NCBI GenBank assembly: GCA_944376975.1
Contig: CALWEE010000112.1
Span: 1 to 5,941 of the forward strand
Reading direction: 5' to 3'
Source: an uncultured Lachnospiraceae bacterium
GTDB lineage: Bacteria; Bacillota; Clostridia; Lachnospirales; Lachnospiraceae
Length of the DNA stretch: 5,941 bases
The notes beneath the pieces are model-generated. The model had not been told where the DNA came from, searched no databases, and saw nothing but the letters and a program-made list of their open reading frames with translations. The stretch's first letter is position 1; each line of letters opens with the position of its first letter. Positions 1 to 5,866 of this stretch are shown here, piece after piece. A program made the position numbers and the translations under genes.

Positions 1-1249
1 CCACCAGCTCGATACATCCGCCGAGAGAACGGAGCTTTCCGTCGAAATTCTCGTAGCCTCTCTGGATATATTCGATGCCGTCGATGGTGGTATATCCGTC
101 GGCTGCCAGGCCGGCGATGACCAACGCCGCTCCGGCTCTCAGATCCGGCGCGCTCACATGAGCGCCTTTATACTGGCGGATACCCGTGATGATCGCGCTG
201 TTGCCCTCCACCTTTACTTTGGCTCCCATGCGGGCAAGTTCGTCCATATATTTGAACCGATTCTCGAAAATGCTTTCCGTGACCACGCTCGTCCCGTCGG
301 CCAGCGCCAGGGCAATGGCGGTCTGGGGCTGCATATCTGTCGGGAAGCCCGGATACGGCAGGGTCTTGACATTCGTGGGATGCAGGCGGCCTTCGGCCAC
401 AACCCGTACCGCGTCATCCATCTCATCCACGAACGCGCCCATCTCTTCCAGCTTCGCCGATATGGATTCCAGATGTTTCGGAATCACTTTATGGATGGTG
501 ATATCGCCCCGTGTCGCGACGGCGGCGCACATGAACGTCCCCGCTTCGATCTGATCCGGGATGATCGTATATTCCGCTCCGTGGAGCTTCGAAACGCCGC
601 GGATGCGGATCACGTCGGTCCCGGCGCCCTTGATCTCGGCTCCCATGGAGTTGAGGAAATTGGCCACATCCACCACGTGGGGCTCTTTCGCCGCGTTTTC
701 GATGATCGTCCGGCCTTCAGCCATGACCGCCGCCATCATGATATTGATGGTCGCGCCCACGGAAACCATATCCAGATAGATATGTCTGGCGCGTAAATGC
801 TCCGCTTTGGCCACGATCATGCCGTTTTCGATCTCCACCTTGGCTCCCAGGGCCTTAAAGCCCTTCAGATGCTGATCGATGGGACGGCTTCCGATATTGC
901 AGCCTCCCGGAAGGGACACTTCCGCTTCTTTGTATTTGCCTAAAAGCGCGCCCAGCAGATAGTAGGACGCCCGGATCTTGCGGATAAAGCAGTCGTCGAT
1001 CCGGAAACTGCGTATATTTTTTCCATTGATCTTTACGGTATTCCTGTCAACCCGGACAACTTTCGCTCCTGTAGACGCGATCGCCTGAAGAAGGACGTTG
1101 ATGTCGCTCACATCCGGCAGATTATCGATCAATACGTCTTCGTCGGCCATGATCGCCGCGGCCAGGATACCCAGCGCCGCGTTTTTCGCTCCGCTTATCG
1201 TCACATCTCCAATTAACGGGTTGCCGCCCTTTATCACATATTGTTCCAT
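1..1249 (-). CDS. murA: UDP-N-acetylglucosamine 1-carboxyvinyltransferase (MurA, MurZ/MurAB-like), C-terminus cut by window edge
   Basis: This cytoplasmic enzyme transfers enolpyruvate from phosphoenolpyruvate to UDP-GlcNAc, the first committed step of peptidoglycan precursor synthesis. The minus strand reads 416 residues from ATG 1249 with no stop before the left edge. The family is about 418-430 residues long, so only a short tail is missing. Visible landmarks are the N-terminal SGAKN (K22, N23), RASYYLLGALLG around 93-104, the active-site loop LPGGCNIG with catalytic Cys117 (the residue alkylated by fosfomycin), RPIDQH at 122-127, NAAKEP at 185-190, and GFPTDMQ with the conserved Asp305. 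The SYYLLGALLG and RPIDQHLKGF wording resembles Bacillus MurAB (MurZ) more than MurAA, which I infer from memory of those sequences. The start is supported by GAGGTG seven bases upstream. It lies downstream of yfhO on the same strand and has its own promoter. Confidence 0.97.
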   Translation of the reverse strand, partial: MEQYVIKGGNPLIGDVTISGAKNAALGILAAAIMADEDVLIDNLPDVSDINVLLQAIASTGAKVVRVDRNTVKINGKNIRSFRIDDCFIRKIRASYYLLGALLGKYKEAEVSLPGGCNIGSRPIDQHLKGFKALGAKVEIENGMIVAKAEHLRARHIYLDMVSVGATINIMMAAVMAEGRTIIENAAKEPHVVDVANFLNSMGAEIKGAGTDVIRIRGVSKLHGAEYTIIPDQIEAGTFMCAAVATRGDITIHKVIPKHLESISAKLEEMGAFVDEMDDAVRVVAEGRLHPTNVKTLPYPGFPTDMQPQTAIALALADGTSVVTESIFENRFKYMDELARMGAKVKVEGNSAIITGIRQYKGAHVSAPDLRAGAALVIAGLAADGYTTIDGIEYIQRGYENFDGKLRSLGGCIELV

Positions 1250-1256
1250 TCCGGTA

Positions 1257-1262
1257 CACCTC
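1257..1262 (-). promoter_or_regulatory. murA ribosome binding site
   Basis: The minus strand reads GAGGTG, then seven bases, then the murA ATG at 1249. The spacing is ideal, and this fixes the start codon. Confidence 0.85.
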
Positions 1263-1300
1263 AATATATGTTATTCTGAAAAAAGATTTCTTCTTACTCA

Positions 1301-1323
1301 CGGCAAAGATACAGCCTCTGCCG
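1301..1323 (-). other. Hairpin in murA leader
   Basis: On the minus strand CGGCAGAG, a seven-base loop and CTTTGCCG form an eight-pair stem with one G-U pair. It lies about 10 bases after the predicted murA transcription start, so it would form near the 5' end of the transcript. Read in the plus direction the same stem is followed at about 1326-1337 by a T-rich run (GATTTTTATCTTTT), as in an intrinsic terminator. No plus-strand gene needs one here, so its role is open: 5' stabiliser, attenuator part, or a stop for antisense transcription. Confidence 0.4.
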
Positions 1324-1339
1324 GATTTTTATCTTTTAT

Positions 1340-1367
1340 ATTATAGCATAATGATAACATTTGTAAA
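1340..1367 (-). promoter_or_regulatory. Predicted sigma-A promoter of murA
   Basis: The minus strand carries TTTACA (1367-1362, five of six matches to the -35 consensus), a 16-base spacer, and a perfect TATAAT (1345-1340). The predicted start of transcription is near 1333, giving a leader of about 84 bases. The promoter begins eight bases after the yfhO stop codon in an AT-rich gap. No terminator is visible between yfhO and murA, so this promoter may add to read-through from the upstream genes rather than replace it. Confidence 0.75.
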
Positions 1368-1374
1368 TTAGATT

Positions 1375-3981
1375 TTATATTTTTGTAAAACTTTGTAATT
1401 TTTTCCCAATGACCCGGCGTGCCATGATCAGGGCAAATACCAGGGCAGCCCCCAAAGTTATACATATACCCGGGAAATAACCCGGCGCTTTATAGGTCAT
1501 TTTCACAACATGGACGCCCTTTGTCATCGGTATGCCTGTAAGGCCGCCGCCAATGGCTTCGGTCTCGGTCTCCTCTCCATCGACCCAGGCCGTCCAGCCT
1601 TCTTCATAGGGTATCGACGTGAACAAAACGCCGTCATCGGCCGCCTCAACCGTCCCGGAGAGCCGCGTGCTCGTATGCTCATCCACCAGCCAGACGCTTT
1701 CCCGCAGATCGTCCACCATCTGGTAAAACGCCTGGGTATCATGGCGGCCGCCGATCAGTTTGATCGTGCCGGTTTCATAGGCGTCGTCCAGCTCGAAAGT
1801 CAACGTCACGGTATCGCCCGTTTTCAGTTCGCCGACGTCTACGATATGCCCGTCTTCATCGTTGTAACTGGAACTTCCCGCCGGCGTTTCCACTTTCAGC
1901 CGTTCGCAGTGGGTCGCTTTAAAATAAATGTAGATCTCCTCGTCTTCCTGAGCCGTATACGTCCACGTCAGCGTCCCGTCCGCTTCGCCGCCGGAATAGG
2001 AAAAATCCGCCCATGTATCCTGGGTCACGCTGCATCCCTTTTCCTCCGGCAGGCCGATGCCGAAGATCTCATACAGCAGGTCCGAACGGCCCGTCGCCGT
2101 TTCATTGAAACTGTTGATCACGTTGAACGGGTTTGTCTGCTCGTGATCCCAGTCCCGTATCCTGTCGGAGACCATAAAGCCGGCTCCGAGAGCCATATTG
2201 TTTTTATAAAGGTTTTTCCCGTCTTCCGTATCCTGCCATTCAAAGGAACGGATCTTGGACTGATACTGATCGCTCAAAAGATATTTGATGTTCAGTATGG
2301 CGTCCGTCTCCGGCGTGGCTCCTTCGTAGCTGTATTTATTGGTCACGGCGTAAAAACCGAGCCGGCGCATCAGATTGTCGGTGCCGGCGTTCACCGTGGA
2401 CGAAAACAGCGACATTCCCGGAAGATTATGCCAGGTCACGTCGTCCCTGCCCCGCCGTTCTTCCACTTCCACCCGGTAAAAGCCGTCGTCCTCCGCTTCC
2501 AGCTGAGCTTTCAGCTTCCGGACGCTGTCCTGATCGCTGTAATACCCTTTCCGGTCCACCGTTCCGTTGACGCAGAGCCCATAAACGCTGTTCGCGCAGA
2601 TCTCCGCGATAAATACACTGACAAGGACGATAAACGCCGCCCGCCGGCCTTTCCACCGGACGGCCGCCATGCCGGTCAGGATGAGATACACCGCCGCCAG
2701 GTCGATATTGACCCAGAACACGATGTCGGATATATTTTCCACATCATGAAAACAGGCCCAGCCCAGGAGCGCCCCGACAGGCACAACGGAAAGGGGCCAG
2801 GCATACCGAGGCCAGCCGCTTTTGCGTACAAGCCCTTCCCCGCCCATACGGATGAGCAGGAAGATGTATATAAAGGAAAATCTTCCCGGCAGGCCGTTGG
2901 GGAAATGAAAGCCCTGCCATATGAACGCCAGGATGTTCATGTTCAGCGATAAAAGCAGGAACGCGGCCAGCAGGCTGTATATTATCTTTTCCTTTAACCG
3001 GATCTTTTTATTCATCAAATACATGGGTATGAGAAACAGGATGAACATACCGCAGTACAGATTGGGATCGCCGGTCAGGGACGTGGGCGCCACCGCCGCC
3101 AGATGCTGCCCGAACAACTCCGCCGTCTCGGTGTAGAACGACACAGCCGTGGGAAACGCGCTTTCCGCCGATTTGGTGGAAAGAAGGGCGCGGTAAGCCG
3201 GAAGGAGGGTGACCGCGCCGAACCCGCCTCCAAGAAGGGAATACCCGGCAAACCTTACCGCTGCCGACGCCGCCGCTTTCAACGTCTTCCCGCGCGCCAG
3301 AAGAAGCTGCGCCGCGAAATACAGGCAGAGGAAGACGCAGATCATAATGGATATATAATAATTGCAGTAAACGCACAACGCCAGTGCCAGGCCGTACATG
3401 AGCCCGTCGCGGCGATGGACGAGCCGCTCCAGCCCCAGCAGGATGATGGGAAAGAGCACGATACAGTCCAGCCACATCACATTCCAGCCGTACCCGATCA
3501 CATAGCCGCTCAGGGCATAGGCTATGGCCGACGCCGTCACCGCCAGCCCGTCCTTTTCAAGGCGCCGGCTCAGATAGACATAAAAAGTCAGGCCGCACAG
3601 GCCCACCTTGATCAGATATACGATGGCAAAGGTTTCCATGACCAGGCTTTTGGGCATGATCAACAGCAGCAGGTTCAGGGGACTTGCCAGATAATAGGCG
3701 TAAATAGCGATAAAATTCGTCCCAAGCCCGCCGTTCCACGTATAGGCCAGCGTATCCATGTTCCGCCATTTATACTGAAGCTCGGAAAAAAAGGGGACGT
3801 ATTGATGGTAGGAATCGATGATGCTGATCCCTCTTGTCCCAAAGGGCCATACGCCCTGACATATAAAAGCCGTCAAAGCCACGACGACGGGAATGAGAAA
3901 GGCCAGAAAAGGCCAGCGCCGCCGGACGATCCAGGCGCTTTTTACGCCTGTTTCACGATTCTTCATAGGATTCGATCGCAT
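1375..3981 (-). CDS. yfhO: YfhO-family polytopic membrane protein (putative GT-C-type glycosyltransferase)
   Basis: This is an integral membrane protein of 868 residues from the chosen start. After a short basic N-terminus (RRR at 20-22) come a first membrane segment (about 23-43) and roughly 13 more up to about residue 468. A large, probably extracytoplasmic domain of about 360 residues follows, then a final membrane segment (about 836-857) and a basic tail. Family signatures are the DSYHQY loop (D56, Q60, Y61), GLGTN (85-89) followed by AYYLASPLN (95-103), RFSF (367-370), LNIKYLLS (563-570) and the C-terminal PYEEGW (791-796) with VDG (800-802). YfhO proteins of Bacillus and Listeria are implicated in moving sugars from undecaprenyl phosphate onto lipoteichoic acid; the acceptor here is unknown. 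ATG 3981 is chosen because GGAG lies ten bases upstream. ATG 3966 (863 residues) has no clear ribosome site, and ATG 4074 would add a non-family extension deep in the upstream gene. The start overlaps the kinase gene, suggesting coupled translation. Confidence 0.88.
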   Translation of the reverse strand: MRSNPMKNRETGVKSAWIVRRRWPFLAFLIPVVVALTAFICQGVWPFGTRGISIIDSYHQYVPFFSELQYKWRNMDTLAYTWNGGLGTNFIAIYAYYLASPLNLLLLIMPKSLVMETFAIVYLIKVGLCGLTFYVYLSRRLEKDGLAVTASAIAYALSGYVIGYGWNVMWLDCIVLFPIILLGLERLVHRRDGLMYGLALALCVYCNYYISIMICVFLCLYFAAQLLLARGKTLKAAASAAVRFAGYSLLGGGFGAVTLLPAYRALLSTKSAESAFPTAVSFYTETAELFGQHLAAVAPTSLTGDPNLYCGMFILFLIPMYLMNKKIRLKEKIIYSLLAAFLLLSLNMNILAFIWQGFHFPNGLPGRFSFIYIFLLIRMGGEGLVRKSGWPRYAWPLSVVPVGALLGWACFHDVENISDIVFWVNIDLAAVYLILTGMAAVRWKGRRAAFIVLVSVFIAEICANSVYGLCVNGTVDRKGYYSDQDSVRKLKAQLEAEDDGFYRVEVEERRGRDDVTWHNLPGMSLFSSTVNAGTDNLMRRLGFYAVTNKYSYEGATPETDAILNIKYLLSDQYQSKIRSFEWQDTEDGKNLYKNNMALGAGFMVSDRIRDWDHEQTNPFNVINSFNETATGRSDLLYEIFGIGLPEEKGCSVTQDTWADFSYSGGEADGTLTWTYTAQEDEEIYIYFKATHCERLKVETPAGSSSYNDEDGHIVDVGELKTGDTVTLTFELDDAYETGTIKLIGGRHDTQAFYQMVDDLRESVWLVDEHTSTRLSGTVEAADDGVLFTSIPYEEGWTAWVDGEETETEAIGGGLTGIPMTKGVHVVKMTYKAPGYFPGICITLGAALVFALIMARRVIGKKLQSFTKI

Positions 3982-4462
3982 AAACCAATTTCTCCAATGC
4001 TTCTTCCATGGACAGACCGTCCAGATCGACGGTGATATCCGCGTATTTTTCATAGTAGGGACGGCGTTCTTCATACAGGTCTTTTAGCGTCTGTCCCGCG
4101 CCGATGACCACGCCCCGCCGGTCCAGATCGCCCAGCCTCTTTTTCAGCGCCGCGCAGGATACCCGCAGATAGACTACGATGCCGGTACTTTTCAGGTATT
4201 CCATGGAAGCCGGGTTGTAAACGGCGCTGCCGCCGGTGGCGACGACGGTCTGCCGACCGCTTATATGCCGGTTCACCTGATCTTCGATCTTCAAAAAGCC
4301 TTCCAGGCCGTAATCATCTATAAGTTCATAAAGTTTTTTCCCTTCCCGGGACTGTATGAGCAGATCCGAATCGACAAAACCATAATTCAAGATCTTAGCC
4401 AGGACGACTCCCAGCGTGCTCTTGCCCGACCCGGGCATTCCGATCAAAATGATGTTGTCCAT
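3953..4462 (-). CDS. Shikimate-kinase-family P-loop kinase with variant substrate-site motifs
   Basis: This is a 169-residue protein, the usual length for shikimate kinases, which phosphorylate shikimate with ATP in aromatic amino acid synthesis. The fold assignment rests on a Walker A motif GMPGSGKST (8-16), the acidic DSD motif (31-33, with D33 matching the shikimate-contacting Asp), ATGGSAV (75-81), a lid region with R115-R116, and the C-terminal EERRPYYEKYAD (131-142), where an Arg that binds substrate normally sits. Two motifs differ from canonical AroK/AroL. The FRxxE motif is F56-L-K-I-E60, so the substrate-binding Arg is Leu, and the GGG motif is GGS (77-79). Similar proteins in clostridia are commonly annotated as shikimate kinase, but the true substrate may differ, so I give no symbol. 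ATG 4462 is supported by a GGGGGA ribosome site; frame upstream of it reads through the promoter and is not coding. The 3' end overlaps yfhO by about 29 bases. Confidence 0.85.
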   Translation of the reverse strand: MDNIILIGMPGSGKSTLGVVLAKILNYGFVDSDLLIQSREGKKLYELIDDYGLEGFLKIEDQVNRHISGRQTVVATGGSAVYNPASMEYLKSTGIVVYLRVSCAALKKRLGDLDRRGVVIGAGQTLKDLYEERRPYYEKYADITVDLDGLSMEEALEKLVYAIESYEES

Positions 4463-4469
4463 TGTTTTT

Positions 4470-4475
4470 CCCCCT
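4470..4475 (-). promoter_or_regulatory. Kinase gene ribosome binding site
   Basis: The minus strand has a purine run AGGGGG followed by AAAAACA and then ATG 4462, a spacing of about seven bases. It picks this ATG over in-frame ATG codons further upstream (such as the one at about 4480), which would fall at or before the predicted start of transcription. Confidence 0.7.
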
Positions 4476-4487
4476 GTCATGGTTTCT

Positions 4488-4516
4488 ATTGTAACGCATG
4501 GCTGTACAGGCTTCAA
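4488..4516 (-). promoter_or_regulatory. Predicted promoter of the kinase-yfhO unit
   Basis: The minus strand carries TTGAAG (4516-4511, four of six), a 17-base spacer, and TACAAT (4493-4488, five of six). Transcription would begin near 4481, leaving a leader of about 19 bases that holds the ribosome site. It is divergent from the polymerase promoter. The LexA box lies about 30 bases upstream of its -35, so LexA control of this promoter is possible but not implied. Confidence 0.6.
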
Positions 4517-4547
4517 CCACCTAAATGAGAAAGGGTCTCCATTTTGT

Positions 4548-4561
4548 CGAACATATATTCG
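4548..4561. promoter_or_regulatory. LexA (DinR) operator, Cheo-type SOS box
   Basis: The 14-mer CGAACATATATTCG matches the Gram-positive LexA palindrome CGAACATATGTTCG at 13 of 14 positions and fits the looser CGAAC-N4-GTTCG form except for one base in the right half. It lies nine bases upstream of the -35 of the translesion polymerase promoter, a classic SOS target, which makes a chance match unlikely. Confidence 0.88.
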
Positions 4562-4570
4562 ATTTCCCTC

Positions 4571-4599
4571 TTGAAATTCCAGGAATGAGCCTTTATACT
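4571..4599 (+). promoter_or_regulatory. Predicted SOS-controlled promoter of the Y-family polymerase gene
   Basis: TTGAAA (4571-4576) and TATACT (4594-4599), each five of six to consensus, are separated by the ideal 17 bases. The predicted start of transcription is near 4606, so the TTG at 4614 would have almost no leader, while GTG 4635 has about 29 bases including a strong ribosome site. Confidence 0.75.
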
Positions 4600-4619
4600 G
4601 GATATAAATCTTATTGAGC

Positions 4620-4626
4620 GGGGAGG
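4620..4626 (+). promoter_or_regulatory. Ribosome binding site that sets the GTG start of the polymerase gene
   Basis: GGGGAGG is followed by eight bases and then GTG 4635. An in-frame TTG at 4614 lies upstream of this site and has no ribosome site of its own, so the longer reading frame is rejected. Confidence 0.85.
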
Positions 4627-4634
4627 CGCGATCT

Positions 4635-5843
4635 GTGTGTCCGGTGATCTTCCATATCGATGTCAATTCGGCGTACCTGAGCTGGAGCGCCGTACATATG
4701 CTTTCCCAGGGCTGCCCCTACGACCTGCGTACCATTGATTCCGCCGTAGGCGGCGATACATCCAGCCGTCACGGCGTCATCCTGGCCAAGTCCATCCCGG
4801 CCAAGCGGTATCACATCCGCACCGGCGAGCCGGTCACGGACGCCCTTAAAAAGTGTCCCCATCTGCTGCTCATCCCGCCGGACCGGGAGCTTTATCTCCG
4901 GTTCAGCCGCCGTATGCGCCGCATCTTATCCGAATATTCTGACGACATCCGCCCGTACAGCATCGACGAATGCTTCATGGTCTACCGCCCTGTCCCCGGC
5001 GACGGCGGTTCCTGTGTCGCGGCCGCCCATATCATCCGGAAACGTATTTTTAAAGAACTGGGCTTTACTGTCAACGTGGGCATTTCCACCAACTACCTGC
5101 TGGCCAAGATGGCCAGCGACTTTGAAAAGCCCGACCGGGTCCACACCCTTTTCCCGGAAGAGATCCCCGAAAAGATGTGGCCTCTGCCGGTGGGCGACCT
5201 GTTCATGGTCGGCCGTTCCGCCGCTTCCCGTCTGGAACTCCTGGGCATCCGCACCATAGGCGACCTGGCCCATACCGACCCGGCCATCCTCTATTCCCAC
5301 CTCAAGTCCCACGGGCAGACCCTGTGGGAATACGCCAACGGCATCGAGAAGACGCCCATCGGTTCCGGCCCCCGGCCGGCGAAGGGCATCGGTCATTCCA
5401 CCACCCTTTCCGCCGATATCACCACGGTTTCCGAAGCCTCGAAGGTCCTTTCCGAACTGGCGCAAAAGGTTTCCGACCGGCTGAAAAAGGCGGCGCTTTA
5501 CGCGGGCATGGTCAGCGTTGAGATCAAGTATTCCGATTTCCGTTCTTTCTCCCATCAAAAGCAGCTTCCGGAAGTGGCGCAGGACGCGTCCCGTCTCCAC
5601 CGGGCGGGCATGGAACTGTTCAATGAACTGTGGACCGGCGAGCCCATCCGTCTGCTCGGCCTGCGTACGTCCCGGCTTTCCGACGAACCCATCCACCAGA
5701 TGAGCCTGTTTGAAGCCGAGACCGATATGCGGCACCAAAAACTGGACAAAGCTTTTGACGCCATACGGAAAAAGTATGGCGACGGCGCCATTATCAAGGC
5801 AAGCAGCCTGCCTTCTTCCGATAACGGCAAAAGAGATGGCTGA
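4635..5843 (+). CDS. dinB: Y-family translesion DNA polymerase (DinB/Pol IV-like)
   Basis: This is an error-prone polymerase of 402 residues that copies past damaged bases. Catalytic metal-binding residues are present: D9 in FHIDVN, and D111 and E112 in YSIDECF. The steric gate that excludes ribonucleotides should be Tyr14 (five residues after D9, as in Dpo4; E. coli DinB has Phe). GISTN (149-153) followed by AKMASDFEKPD (157-167) is typical of the family. A helix-hairpin-helix thumb region covers about 187-213 (LFMVGRSAASRLELLGI). The little-finger domain begins near KGIGHSTTL (250-258). QMSLF (355-359) is a sliding-clamp binding motif near the C-terminus. The opening HIDVNSAYLSW and the long insert before ILAKSIPAK belong to a Firmicutes clade that differs from classic DinB, so the symbol is approximate. 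The start is GTG with a strong ribosome site. An upstream LexA box points to SOS induction, and a hairpin terminator overlaps the stop codon. Confidence 0.95.
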   Translation: MCPVIFHIDVNSAYLSWSAVHMLSQGCPYDLRTIDSAVGGDTSSRHGVILAKSIPAKRYHIRTGEPVTDALKKCPHLLLIPPDRELYLRFSRRMRRILSEYSDDIRPYSIDECFMVYRPVPGDGGSCVAAAHIIRKRIFKELGFTVNVGISTNYLLAKMASDFEKPDRVHTLFPEEIPEKMWPLPVGDLFMVGRSAASRLELLGIRTIGDLAHTDPAILYSHLKSHGQTLWEYANGIEKTPIGSGPRPAKGIGHSTTLSADITTVSEASKVLSELAQKVSDRLKKAALYAGMVSVEIKYSDFRSFSHQKQLPEVAQDASRLHRAGMELFNELWTGEPIRLLGLRTSRLSDEPIHQMSLFEAETDMRHQKLDKAFDAIRKKYGDGAIIKASSLPSSDNGKRDG

Positions 5844-5863
5844 CAAAAAGCCATCTCTTTCAT
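5830..5863. terminator. Probable bidirectional intrinsic terminator overlapping the polymerase stop codon
   Basis: AAAGAGATGGC (5830-5840) pairs perfectly with GCCATCTCTTT (5850-5860), an 11-base stem. The nine-base loop TGACAAAAA contains the polymerase stop codon TGA (5841-5843). In the plus direction the stem ends in TTT and continues T-rich (CATTCTTTATCTTTT). In the minus direction it ends in TTTT before GCC. It can therefore serve both the polymerase gene and the convergent gene entering from the right, whose stop lies six bases away. Confidence 0.8.
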
Positions 5864-5866
5864 TCT

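Noticed and set aside
158..796. Plus-strand open frame (212 codons) opposite murA
   Set aside because: It is antisense to conserved MurA sequence, with His/Arg/Asp-rich shadow composition.
1351..1360. Palindrome-like ATGATAACAT in the murA promoter spacer
   Set aside because: It is not a true palindrome and matches no operator I can name.
1510..2952. Long plus-strand open frame (480 codons) opposite yfhO
   Set aside because: It is antisense to a well-supported family member, is rich in His, Arg and Pro, has no recognisable domain or ribosome site, and follows from the GC-rich third codon positions of yfhO.
3103..4035. Plus-strand open frame (310 codons) opposite the yfhO 5' half and the kinase end
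   Set aside because: It has a low-complexity basic and Gln-rich composition and spans two real genes on the other strand, which marks it as a shadow.
4527..4539. Short inverted repeat GAGA...TCTC in the divergent region
   Set aside because: There are only four to five pairs around a tiny loop, which is expected by chance.
4463..4666. N-terminal extension of the kinase reading frame to an ATG at 4666
   Set aside because: The extra residues cover the divergent promoters, the LexA box and the start of the polymerase gene. The kinase begins naturally with MDNIILIGMPGSGKS behind its own ribosome site.
4926..5846. Minus-strand open frame (306 codons) antisense to the polymerase
   Set aside because: It is mirror coding of a clear Y-family polymerase, with no promoter, ribosome site or family motif. 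Its start lies in the terminator hairpin.
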